A DNA stretch of 34,006 bases from Chitinophagaceae bacterium (GTDB taxonomy: Bacteria > Bacteroidota > Bacteroidia > Chitinophagales > Chitinophagaceae): contig JAICZH010000027.1 of the NCBI GenBank assembly GCA_025933775.1, forward strand, positions 1 to 34,006, written 5' to 3'. The notes under the pieces are model-generated. The model was given only the letters and a program-made list of their open reading frames with translations. It searched no databases and was not told where the DNA came from. A program made the translations under genes and the position numbers. This document shows, piece after piece, positions 1 through 7,115 of this stretch. Every line of letters starts with the position of its first letter. Position 1 is the first letter of the stretch.

Positions 1-186
1 GGAACCGACCCAAGCCTTACCGTAAAAATAAAAGCTCCGGGTGTAGGCCCATTCCTTGGTGGATATGGCTTTGGAGCCAGAAGCACGTTATTGGGTTATT
101 TTTTAAAATTTGATGCAGGCTGGCCTATGAGCGGATTTTTCTGCGGCAAACCGATTTATTATTTTAGCATGGGATTGGATTTTTAG
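1..186 (+). CDS. C-terminal end of an outer-membrane beta-barrel protein (5' part outside window)
   Basis: Frame 1 is open from the first base to a TAG stop at 184-186 and gives 61 residues with no start, so this is the 3' end of a longer gene. The fragment alternates aromatic and polar residues and ends GLDF, with a terminal Phe. That is the usual last strand of a Bacteroidota outer-membrane barrel and its assembly signal. Before it lies a Gly-rich stretch (GGYGFGAR) and a strand with FDAGWP. The family cannot be fixed from 61 residues; a barrel of the surface-antigen or TolB-like PD40 type is possible. The gene converges with the minus-strand membrane-protein gene whose stop is 20 bases away. 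Confidence 0.6.
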   Translation, partial: GTDPSLTVKIKAPGVGPFLGGYGFGARSTLLGYFLKFDAGWPMSGFFCGKPIYYFSMGLDF

Positions 187-205
187 AATTTAGATTTTTT
201 ATAAA

Positions 206-1774
206 CTATTTTTTTAGTAATGAAACAAAAGATTTTTGTTTCAATTCTTTTTTTATAAAAGCATCTGAAAGATTCCATGACAGCCATGTGTAATGTGCCT
301 GTTCATCTAAAAATTTTTTTTGCCTGTATTCAAAAAAATTAATAGCGCTCTCTTCAAAATAATTTCCATCATAAAAAAATTTATCACTCGTATCTTTTTC
401 AAGCACATCCAAATTTTTTTGCATCAAAGGCAATGTTTTATCAGAAAGAGAAAGCAAGAATGGCACATCAACAGGTATGGTTGTTTTTTTTGCAAGATTA
501 TATTTGGCAATAGTTACATCCCAATTAACTGTGGAAGCAAACAGAAGAAGAACCAACCCTATCCATGCATTTATTCTTAATAAAAAATAAATTGTTTTAG
601 TATAATAAATTTTTATAAATACAGTGATCAAACCTGATAATACCATCGCAAGAAAAAATAAAATGCCAATACGTTTATAAGCCAATCCTAAATGTGATAT
701 ATAATAATAATCGCGCAGGAAGACAGAAAATACAAGAAACGAATTTTGAAAAATCCATACATAAGCGCTAACCCTGAGCCATTTATTTTTTTTATAAAAA
801 TTAAGATTACCACAAAAAAATATAAGCAGCAGAAGCATTGCCAAAACAATTGAAAAAATGAGTAACCCTGCTCCTTCATGAACTGAAGCTGATAACCCTG
901 AATTGTTATTAAAATTATTATTCAGCCATACATATTTTATATCGAGCATATTAATTGAAAACAAAAGAAGATTCAGCAGCACAAGGCTTAACGTGCCGAT
1001 CATATACTCTTTCTTAAGAACCAAAATACCTTTGGCTGCATTGCCAATAACAATATGCAGGAGATCGGAAAATGGATTTTCTTTCCATCTTTTAAAATTA
1101 TTTTTTTTACGGAGCAGATGATTTTTTTGCTTCATATCCTTATCAGAAAAATAAGTTTTTCTGTTTCGCAACACCAAGCCACAAATAATGAAACCACCAA
1201 ATAAAAAGAATATTAATCTTTCCACCGGCACCCAATCAAAAAAATGATTAAACCATTGTTGTAAAGAATTGGCTATCGTAGAAATAAAGCCAGATAAGAT
1301 TGAATTGGCTGATGAATAAATTATAAAAAATAAAAAAACAATAGCAAGTGGAATTAAAAGAATTCTTAAATGTCCTGGCCATCTTCGGGAATTTAATTTT
1401 TTTATACTTAAAATTTCACGCAAAAAATTAGGTAGCGCATTTACATAATTTAATAACACAGAACCTCCGGCATACCAGGCGGAGCGATGAATATATTGTG
1501 AGAAGGAAATAAGCAATAAAAGCGAAATACTAAAAGCGATCTTGCTCAATAATGTATTCTGAACAACTACAAGTAAAGTAGTTAACAAATGACCCACGAA
1601 CAGCCAGTGGCTTATTTTATTTTTAAATGAATAAGGATATAAATAAAAATTTACAACGCAAATAAAAATCTCAAAAAGAAAAGTATTAATGCCAAGTTTC
1701 TCATGCCAGAAAATAATATTAAAAAGAATAACGCCAAAAATAACCAATAACAGTTTCAACGGTATTGTTTTCAT
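206..1774 (-). CDS. multi-pass membrane protein, DUF4173/DUF4153-like
   Basis: 522 residues with roughly ten or more hydrophobic segments and few charged loops, so it is an inner-membrane protein. The N-terminus (FNIIFWHEKLGINTFLF) and the late motif VPFLLSLSDKTLP resemble the DUF4173/DUF4153 families of unknown function; this assignment is from memory of the family pattern, not a search. A polar tail of about 80 residues follows the last membrane segment. It is the last gene of a minus-strand series with a 157-residue membrane protein, a winged-helix regulator and a 203-residue membrane protein, and lies 123 bases after the 157-residue gene. The ATG at 1772-1774 fits the first membrane segment. 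Function unknown. Confidence 0.7.
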   Translation of the reverse strand: MKTIPLKLLLVIFGVILFNIIFWHEKLGINTFLFEIFICVVNFYLYPYSFKNKISHWLFVGHLLTTLLVVVQNTLLSKIAFSISLLLLISFSQYIHRSAWYAGGSVLLNYVNALPNFLREILSIKKLNSRRWPGHLRILLIPLAIVFLFFIIYSSANSILSGFISTIANSLQQWFNHFFDWVPVERLIFFLFGGFIICGLVLRNRKTYFSDKDMKQKNHLLRKKNNFKRWKENPFSDLLHIVIGNAAKGILVLKKEYMIGTLSLVLLNLLLFSINMLDIKYVWLNNNFNNNSGLSASVHEGAGLLIFSIVLAMLLLLIFFCGNLNFYKKNKWLRVSAYVWIFQNSFLVFSVFLRDYYYISHLGLAYKRIGILFFLAMVLSGLITVFIKIYYTKTIYFLLRINAWIGLVLLLFASTVNWDVTIAKYNLAKKTTIPVDVPFLLSLSDKTLPLMQKNLDVLEKDTSDKFFYDGNYFEESAINFFEYRQKKFLDEQAHYTWLSWNLSDAFIKKELKQKSFVSLLKK

Positions 1775-1897
1775 TATTTATGATTTTATTTTTTTTAATA
1801 TTTTAAAATGCAGTATAATGCTGCTAATTGTAGAAAAAGAGTATGCAAATGCCATTACAAATAAAATTTATATGTAAATCCTAAAATAAAAATGCAC

Positions 1898-2371
1898 TCA
1901 ATTATCTTTTAATACCATATTTTTTATTTTACGATAACAAATCCATAAGATTATAAAGCCAAATAAACCAAAAGAGCAATCTATAAACTGCCAGCCGATG
2001 GGTAATCCTCTGAAATGGCCCGCTATGAACGCTAAAGGAAAAACTAAAACACAGGCAATTAACCCAAATTCTATTACCCAAATATTTTTAACAGGATCTC
2101 TGTAAGGCCCAATGAAAAGAATGGCAAGTACAAAATGCGCAAAGGCAAGCCAGTCGTAGCCATACAGCAAAAAGGGGAATTGCGCATTTACTTGATTGTA
2201 TGCTGTTACAACTTTATGCAACCAATAATATAAAAAACTATCAGAGGACAAAATTTTTAATAAAGCATTCAATTCCATTGCCACCGGAATAGCCGTAAGG
2301 CCACTTAAAAACAGAGCAACTATAAAAATTGCAATCAAGCCCTTTATGACTTTAATTTCGTTATTTTTCAT
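1898..2371 (-). CDS. small four-helix membrane protein, unknown function
   Basis: 157 residues. Hydrophobic segments lie near residues 8-30, 68-88, 98-118 and 124-145, separated by short polar loops, with a basic C-terminal tail. I recognise no catalytic motif or named family. It starts at the ATG at 2369-2371, 45 bases after the stop of the winged-helix regulator. The gap holds a 19-base inverted repeat 10 bases before the ATG, so this gene may have its own regulated promoter. Together with the neighbouring membrane proteins it probably forms a membrane module controlled by the regulator; that is inference from position. Confidence 0.7.
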   Translation of the reverse strand: MKNNEIKVIKGLIAIFIVALFLSGLTAIPVAMELNALLKILSSDSFLYYWLHKVVTAYNQVNAQFPFLLYGYDWLAFAHFVLAILFIGPYRDPVKNIWVIEFGLIACVLVFPLAFIAGHFRGLPIGWQFIDCSFGLFGFIILWICYRKIKNMVLKDN

Positions 2372-2381
2372 AATTTGAAAG

Positions 2382-2400
2382 TACTTTGAAGTACAGAGTA
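2382..2400. promoter_or_regulatory. inverted-repeat operator, copy 2 (before the 157-residue membrane protein)
   Basis: TACTTTG-AAGTA-CAGAGTA: two 7-base arms that are inverted repeats with one mismatch around a 5-base spacer. It lies in the gap between the winged-helix regulator and the next gene. A second copy at 3346-3364 has the same arms and spacing. This is the geometry of a dimeric winged-helix protein site. Binding by the neighbouring regulator is inference. Confidence 0.6.
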
Positions 2401-2416
2401 AAATTGTAAAAAAAAA

Positions 2417-2716
2417 TTATTTCATATTCTTAATCATTTTTTCCAAAGCATTAATGTGGGTAGTAAAAGCTTTCTGGCCCAGTTTTGTAACGGTATAATT
2501 GGTATTGGTTTTTCTGCCGATAAATCCTTTTTTTACTTTTATATATTGCATATCTTCCAATGCTTTTAAATGTGAGGCAAGATTGCCATCGGTAACTTTT
2601 ATCAGTTCTTTAAGCGTATTAAAGTTTACTTCTTCATTTACAATGAGCGCACTCATGATTCCAAGCCTGATACGGTTATCAAAAGTTTTATTAAGGTTTT
2701 CAATCAGGTTACTCAT
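2417..2716 (-). CDS. winged-helix transcriptional regulator (ArsR/HTH_34-like)
   Basis: 99 residues, essentially one winged helix-turn-helix domain. The pattern RIRLGIMSALIVNEEVNFNT, then a recognition-helix region with GNLASHLKALEDMQYI, then a wing with KKGFIGRKTNT and TVTKLGQKAF, matches the small DNA-binding regulators that in Bacteroidota sit beside membrane proteins. There are no Cys or His clusters, so metal sensing of the classical ArsR type is unlikely. No separate effector domain is present. The gene is flanked on both sides by membrane-protein genes, each preceded by the same inverted repeat (2382-2400 and 3346-3364), so autoregulation of the unit is the simplest reading. The ATG at 2714-2716 is the only sensible start. 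Confidence 0.85.
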   Translation of the reverse strand: MSNLIENLNKTFDNRIRLGIMSALIVNEEVNFNTLKELIKVTDGNLASHLKALEDMQYIKVKKGFIGRKTNTNYTVTKLGQKAFTTHINALEKMIKNMK

Positions 2717-2726
2717 CTATATTTTT

Positions 2727-3338
2727 TTAAACTCTTTCATATTTCCACCACATAATAACGCCGTAAATGATATGCAGCAATCCAAAGCCGGCAGCCCAAA
2801 AAATTAGGCCATAACCAGGTATCCATAAATTCGCAATGCCAAGAATTAATTCGCAATAGCCTAAATATTTTATTTCGCCAAGGGTATATTTTGATGCATT
2901 GATAAGAGCCAGTCCGTAAAACGAAAGACACACAGGAGCGATTAAAAAATAATGCTCCATCTGTAAAATTCTGATCACAAAAAAACCTCCGGCAATCAAT
3001 GGAATGGCAAGATTTATAAGCATCCGGTAGGTGGTGATTCCCCACATGGGAACATTATTTTTTTTACTGCGCAGGTAAGTAAATATAAATGCAAAGATGA
3101 ATGCAGCAACAAAAACACAACCAGCGATTACAAGGAATCGCACTATCAATTCTTCATAAGTAATGCTTTTTTCATGCACATACTTTGCAATACTTTTCGT
3201 AGCAATCCATGAACCCGCTAAGGCACAAATACCCGCTGCAACTCCACTCCATCCGCTTAAGCTAATAAAGCGGGTACTTCGCTCCATTATATTTTTAATG
3301 TCCCGAATATCCTGCAAAGATTGATTTTCCATGTTCAT
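2727..3338 (-). CDS. membrane protein, first gene of the winged-helix regulator unit
   Basis: 203 residues from the ATG at 3336-3338. An in-frame ATG at 3458 would add 40 residues, but it overlaps the next gene's stop and would place the promoter and operator region inside the coding sequence; a second ATG at 3332 is equally possible. A short polar N-terminus (SLQDIRDIKNIMERS) is followed by about six hydrophobic segments: near 25-45, 60-82, 98-115, 118-138, 145-160 and 168-195. I recognise no enzyme motif. The regulator gene follows after a 10-base gap, so the two are surely co-transcribed. In related operons a membrane partner of a small regulator often senses a signal, but nothing here proves that. 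Confidence 0.7.
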   Translation of the reverse strand: MNMENQSLQDIRDIKNIMERSTRFISLSGWSGVAAGICALAGSWIATKSIAKYVHEKSITYEELIVRFLVIAGCVFVAAFIFAFIFTYLRSKKNNVPMWGITTYRMLINLAIPLIAGGFFVIRILQMEHYFLIAPVCLSFYGLALINASKYTLGEIKYLGYCELILGIANLWIPGYGLIFWAAGFGLLHIIYGVIMWWKYERV

Positions 3339-3345
3339 AAAAAAG

Positions 3346-3364
3346 TGCTTTGAAATACAAAGTA
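3346..3364. promoter_or_regulatory. inverted-repeat operator, copy 1, overlapping a candidate promoter (minus strand)
   Basis: TGCTTTG-AAATA-CAAAGTA: two 7-base arms with one mismatch and a 5-base spacer, the same layout as 2382-2400. Read on the minus strand it contains TTACTTTG, one base from the Bacteroidota -7 consensus TAnnTTTG, with a TTG 20 bases upstream as a -33 element. The predicted transcription start falls about 13 bases before the ATG at 3338. A repressor bound here would cover the -7 box. The binding protein is inferred to be the winged-helix regulator encoded next in the unit. Confidence 0.6.
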
Positions 3365-3447
3365 AATGTATATTTTTTATAATTGCAATAGGTATAATAA
3401 AATAATTTTTGAAAAAGTATGCCAATAAATTTATGCGGAAATAATTA

Positions 3448-4629
3448 TCAGAAGCCATTCACCACCTTATCAATAACTCCGCAAGCCCATCTAATTTCTT
3501 CTTCAGAAATGGTAAGCGGCGGAACGATGCGTAAGTAATTCGGAGCAAATAAAAACCAATCGGTAAAAATTCCTTTATCAATTAATGCATCAATAATTTT
3601 TTTATTGATTTCAAAACTTTCAAATTCCAATGCAATCATTAATCCTTTGCTTCTAATATTCTTTATTTTTTTTGAATGAAGATTTTCAAGAAAGATTTTT
3701 TCTTTTTCAAAAACAGTTTCTACAATTTTATTTTCCAACAAAAATTGAAACGCAGCAAAGCCCGCTGCGCAACACACCGGATGACCGCCAAAAGTATTGA
3801 TGTGCCCGAGCACAGGATTATTTGTAAAACAATCCATCATTTTTTTATCGGCAATAAAAGCGCCCAAAGGCATTCCCCCGCCCAATGCTTTCCCGAGCAA
3901 TAATATATCGGGAACAATATCAAATTGCTCAAACGCCCAAAGCGTACCATTGCGCCCAAAGCTGCATTGTATCTCATCAAGAACTAATAATGTTCCGGTG
4001 TCATCGCATTTTTTTCTAAGCGCTTTCATCCATTTTTTATCAGGAACAATTACGCCTGCTTCGGCCTGAATCGTTTCTGCGAATACACATGCTGTGAGTT
4101 CAGTTATTTGTTCAAGACTTTCAAAAGAATTAAAATTTAAATGCAATACATCAGGTAATAAAGGTCGAAAAGCATTGCGCCAATATTCGCTTCCGATAAT
4201 GCTGAGTGAACCTTGTGTGCTTCCGTGATAGCTGTTATTGAATGCAGCAATTTGTGTTCTTCCTGAATATCTTTTCGCAAGTTTCATAGCGCCTTCTGTT
4301 GCTTCTGTTCCCGATGCAGTAAAGAAAACTGAATTTAATGAAGCGGGTAAATGATCAATCAACAACTTTGCATAATTGGTTTGCGGCGATAAAACCAACT
4401 CACCATTTACCATCACATGCAGGTAATCATTCATCTGCTTATTAATAGCGCCGATAACTTTTTTATTTCCATGTCCAACATTGCAAACACTGATACCGCC
4501 TATGAGATCGAGATATTCTTTGCCATCTGCATCATATAATTTACAACCTTCAGCTTTTATAATTTCAAGAGCGAGCGGCGCAGTGGATGTTTGCCCGATG
4601 TGATTTAAAAAAATTTGGCGGTTGGTCAA
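3448..4629 (-). CDS. class III PLP-dependent aminotransferase (acetylornithine/ornithine aminotransferase-like)
   Basis: 393 residues, full length for fold-type I subgroup II aminotransferases. It has the phosphate-binding SGTEA at 106-110, the cofactor-ring Asp in LVLDEIQ (D218) and the Schiff-base Lys in LLGKALGGGMPLG (K247). It transfers an amino group from a donor such as acetylornithine, ornithine or another omega-amine to 2-oxoglutarate in the cytoplasm. Substrate cannot be decided from these motifs and no arginine-biosynthesis genes are nearby, so argD is not assigned. The start is TTG at 4627-4629: an in-frame stop lies shortly upstream and no ATG is available until well inside the conserved region, and the opening LTNRQIFLNHIGQTS fits the family. 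Confidence 0.88.
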   Translation of the reverse strand: MTNRQIFLNHIGQTSTAPLALEIIKAEGCKLYDADGKEYLDLIGGISVCNVGHGNKKVIGAINKQMNDYLHVMVNGELVLSPQTNYAKLLIDHLPASLNSVFFTASGTEATEGAMKLAKRYSGRTQIAAFNNSYHGSTQGSLSIIGSEYWRNAFRPLLPDVLHLNFNSFESLEQITELTACVFAETIQAEAGVIVPDKKWMKALRKKCDDTGTLLVLDEIQCSFGRNGTLWAFEQFDIVPDILLLGKALGGGMPLGAFIADKKMMDCFTNNPVLGHINTFGGHPVCCAAGFAAFQFLLENKIVETVFEKEKIFLENLHSKKIKNIRSKGLMIALEFESFEINKKIIDALIDKGIFTDWFLFAPNYLRIVPPLTISEEEIRWACGVIDKVVNGF

Positions 4630-4769
4630 GTGATGTATGGTTTATGACGTACGATGTTGAAACATTTTTTATTCAAAATTTTTTTGCGAATTTAGGAAGT
4701 AATTAAAATGAAATGTCTTTTTTAAAAATTGTATCGCAATGAACGCAAAGGAAACGAAAGAATGCGAAG

Positions 4770-4777
4770 TATTTTTG
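4770..4777 (+). promoter_or_regulatory. candidate -7 box for the carbonic anhydrase gene
   Basis: TATTTTTG matches the Bacteroidota -7 consensus TAnnTTTG and lies 21 bases before the ATG at 4799. No TTG sits at the expected -33 distance, so support is weak. Confidence 0.3.
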
Positions 4778-4798
4778 TGTTACTAAAAAATAAAAATT

Positions 4799-5311
4799 AT
4801 GTCTTTAATTATTGAAGTAAAAGGAATAAAGCCGGCGTTTGGAAAAAATTGTTTTATCGCCCCGAATGCGACCATTGCAGGAGATGTAGTAATGGGCGAT
4901 GATTGCAGCATTTGGTTTAATGCAGTGATACGTGGCGATGTAAACAAAATACGAATGGGCAACAAAGTAAATGTGCAGGATGGGGCCATTATTCACTGCA
5001 CTTATTTAAAAGCTTCCACAACCATTGGAAATAATGTGAGCATCGGACACAATGCAATAGTACATGGATGCGTTATACATGATAATGTGCTCGTAGGAAT
5101 GGGCGCTATTGTGATGGACAATGCCAAAGTTGGCAGCAACAGCATTATCGCCGCAGGGGCTGTAGTGCTTGAAAACACTGAAGTACAGTCGGGTTCCATT
5201 TATGCAGGAGTGCCTGCAAAAAAAGTAAAAAATATTCCTGAAGAATTGATACGCGGAGAAATAAACAGGATCGCTGATAACTATGTGATGTATTCAAAGT
5301 GGTTTAAATGA
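4799..5311 (+). CDS. gamma-class carbonic anhydrase family protein (left-handed beta-helix)
   Basis: 170 residues built of hexapeptide repeats (IAGDVV, VIHDNV, IIAAGA and similar), the left-handed beta-helix fold, with a C-terminal helix. Metal ligands expected for gamma carbonic anhydrases are visible: H66, and H84 and H89 five residues apart, along with the conserved R45/D47 pair in IRGD and Q60. The family hydrates CO2 as a trimer with metal at subunit interfaces; many bacterial YrdA/PaaY members have unproven activity. The acidic loop of archaeal Cam is absent. The gene is divergent from the aminotransferase. Confidence 0.9.
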   Translation: MSLIIEVKGIKPAFGKNCFIAPNATIAGDVVMGDDCSIWFNAVIRGDVNKIRMGNKVNVQDGAIIHCTYLKASTTIGNNVSIGHNAIVHGCVIHDNVLVGMGAIVMDNAKVGSNSIIAAGAVVLENTEVQSGSIYAGVPAKKVKNIPEELIRGEINRIADNYVMYSKWFK

Positions 5312-5401
5312 TGACAGAAGTAATTGAAATTTTATAAAAAAGATTTATTGAAATCTTAACAAGGTTATTTTTAAAATAGGTAACAAATTTGCATCTAACA
5401 G

Positions 5402-5578
5402 ATGAAAAAAATTTTTGTTGTTACGCTTGGTGTGTTTATGCTTGCAGGATGCTCCATTTTCAGGCATGAAAAATATGGATGCCCGACAAATGGGAAAAAT
5501 ATAGGAGCAGAAAGAATTTTATCGGGAGATAGAGCAGCTATAAAAGCAGCGCGTAAAGCAAAAAAATTTAAATCGTAA
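5402..5578 (+). CDS. 58-residue small lipoprotein
   Basis: A short open frame, MKKIFVVTLGVFMLAGCSIF and so on, ending at TAA 5576-5578. The lipobox LAGC places the lipidated Cys at position 17, so the mature protein is about 42 residues, carried in the envelope. The mature part has a second Cys in YGCPTNGKNIGAE and a very basic Ala/Lys tail. Ser at +2 does not by itself decide between inner and outer membrane in this phylum. It follows the carbonic anhydrase by 90 bases and precedes the 100-residue protein by 48, so the three may be one transcript. I believe similar small lipoproteins occur in other Bacteroidota, but the function is unknown. Confidence 0.75.
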   Translation: MKKIFVVTLGVFMLAGCSIFRHEKYGCPTNGKNIGAERILSGDRAAIKAARKAKKFKS

Positions 5579-5626
5579 TTATGAAAATAATATTATCAAT
5601 CAAATAAAAATTTCAAATCTAACTCT

Positions 5627-5929
5627 ATGTGTTATCATTTAAAAACAAACTTTGGCGGCACGGAAGCAGTGATAGACGATAATTGCGGCGTTTCTAAATT
5701 TTATTCTATCGCCGATATTTTAGCAGACGGGCTTAAAGTAAAATTTATTAACCAGGTGGACGATGCCGATACATTGGATTGGGATTTCAGATATAAAAAA
5801 CATTTTCTCACATTGCATTACAGCATCTTTAACGGCGTTTCTATTTTACCGCACAGCACAAAAGGTATTGCAAAAGAAAATAAAGCAGTATGTGAAGTAG
5901 CCAAATTTTTAGAAAAGAATGCGTATTAA
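5627..5929 (+). CDS. hypothetical cytoplasmic protein, 100 residues
   Basis: No signal peptide, membrane segment or recognised motif. The sequence is a balanced globular composition with alternating beta-like stretches (KVKFINQVDDADTLDWDFRY, HFLTLHYSIFNGVSIL) and a C-terminal helix (ENKAVCEVAKFLEKNAY). The codon use resembles its neighbours and the frame is closed by stops on both sides, so it is probably a real gene. The 48-base gap from the small lipoprotein suggests a shared transcript. It ends in front of a palindromic element that probably terminates transcription. Confidence 0.6.
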   Translation: MCYHLKTNFGGTEAVIDDNCGVSKFYSIADILADGLKVKFINQVDDADTLDWDFRYKKHFLTLHYSIFNGVSILPHSTKGIAKENKAVCEVAKFLEKNAY

Positions 5930-5930
5930 A

Positions 5931-6061
5931 AAGCCCCGCTGCTCCCCAAGGGGGGAACTTAGGTTCAGTGTCTCTGTTTTTTTTTATTCGAAAATATTTT
6001 TAAAGGGAAAGCTGCCACCCTTCCTTTCGGGAAGGGCTTCAGTAGCTACTTTCAGCAGCTT
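5931..6061. repeat. GC-rich palindromic intergenic element, probable bidirectional terminator
   Basis: The gap between two convergent genes holds several palindromes in otherwise AT-rich DNA. They are CCCCAAGGGG (5944-5953), a hairpin CCCTTCC-TTTCG-GGAAGGG (6018-6036) and the perfect palindrome AGTAGCTACT (6041-6050). An outer pair, AAGCTGC at 6009-6015 and GCAGCTT at 6055-6061, encloses the last two. The folded form could be a three-way junction. Similar GC-rich blocks are familiar to me from intergenic DNA of other Bacteroidota; that is recollection, not a search. Confidence 0.6.
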
Positions 6062-6083
6062 AAAAGTATGATAGGGTTGGGCA

Positions 6084-7010
6084 TTACCATTTTTTTGTTT
6101 CAATAGTACCAAGTATATTCAGATAACTTATATAACGATCGGCAGCAATTTTTCCTTCTTCCACTGCTTGTTTTACCGCACAATGAGGCTCATCTACATG
6201 GAGGCAATTATTGAACCTGCAATCATTTATTAATGTTTTCATTTCAGGAAAATAATGACTCAATTCTTTTTTTCCAATATCCATTAATGCAAATTCACGA
6301 AGGCCGGGTGTATCAATAATTTTTCCGCCATCCGGCAAATCATACATTTCTGCGAAGGTAGTTGTATGAAGCCCTTTGCCGCTCCAGCCGCTCACCTCCT
6401 GCGTTTTTAATAAAGTTTCTGGAAAAATAATATTTATAAAAGAGGATTTTCCCACACCTGAATGGCCGCTTAATAATGTTGTTTTATTTTTTAAAATATT
6501 TTTTACTTCGTCAATACCTTGCTGATGTGAAACGCTTATAATTAAAACGCGGTAATTATTTTTTTCATAAATAAATTTTAATTCATCTAATTTCTCCAAT
6601 TCTTTTTTTTGATACAAATCATATTTATTGAAAACAATTATTGCAGGAATATGATATGCTTCTGAAGTAACCAAAAACCTGTCAATAAAACCTTGCGATG
6701 TTTTAGGATCTTTTAATGTTGCAAACAAAATACTTTGATCAATATTGGATGCAATAATTTGTTGCTGATTTTTATTATGCGGCGATTGTCTTGTAATGTA
6801 ATTTTTTCTTTCGTGAATATTTGTTATTACAACATCTCCATCTTGCGTATTTTCCTTTTCAACATCAACCACATCTCCCACCGCAACCGGATTGGTTGAT
6901 GTAATGTTATCAATTTTCAATTTGCCTTTTATACGTGCATTAAAAAATGCGCCGGCTTCATTTTTTACCACATACCAGCTTCCGGTTGATTTGTACACAA
7001 GTGCATTCAT
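6084..7010 (-). CDS. rsgA: ribosome small subunit-dependent GTPase A (RsgA)
   Basis: 308 residues from the ATG at 7008-7010 (an in-frame TTG nine bases upstream is less likely). The order is an N-terminal OB-fold with a VAVGDVV motif, then a circularly permuted GTPase domain with NKYD (G4) before the P-loop GHSGVGKSS (G1) and DTPGLREF (G3). A C-terminal zinc finger has CRFNNCLHVDEPHC. This permuted order is diagnostic for RsgA/YjeQ, which matures the 30S subunit at the decoding site and releases RbfA. It lies downstream of batA on the same strand, separated by 105 bases of short repeats, so a shared transcript is possible but not evident. Confidence 0.95.
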   Translation of the reverse strand: MNALVYKSTGSWYVVKNEAGAFFNARIKGKLKIDNITSTNPVAVGDVVDVEKENTQDGDVVITNIHERKNYITRQSPHNKNQQQIIASNIDQSILFATLKDPKTSQGFIDRFLVTSEAYHIPAIIVFNKYDLYQKKELEKLDELKFIYEKNNYRVLIISVSHQQGIDEVKNILKNKTTLLSGHSGVGKSSFINIIFPETLLKTQEVSGWSGKGLHTTTFAEMYDLPDGGKIIDTPGLREFALMDIGKKELSHYFPEMKTLINDCRFNNCLHVDEPHCAVKQAVEEGKIAADRYISYLNILGTIETKKW

Positions 7011-7032
7011 GGGATGCAAGTTAGTGAGAATG

Positions 7033-7115
7033 GGTTTAGGGTTTAGAAGTTTAGAAGTTTAGAAAATTTAGAATTAATTCGTGTAATTCGTGTAAAAGAA
7101 ATTCGTGTAATTCAC
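7033..7115. repeat. two adjacent short-word repeat clusters (TTTAGAA and AATTCGTGT)
   Basis: 7033-7073 repeats GTTTAGAA with small length changes. It is followed at once by three exact copies of AATTCGTGT (7076-7084, 7085-7093, 7100-7108) and a partial one running to the batA stop. Both words lie wholly between batA and rsgA. The first word recurs as a longer array at 15066-15171. Confidence 0.75.

Noticed and set aside
3339-3458. 40-residue N-terminal extension of the 203-residue membrane protein
   Set aside because: It would overlap the aminotransferase gene's end and place the operator and candidate promoter inside coding sequence; the ATG at 3336-3338 is better.
7033-7050. Two TTTAGGG-like units resembling plant telomere repeats
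   Set aside because: Only two imperfect units within a TTTAGAA word repeat in a bacterial chromosome; chance resemblance.
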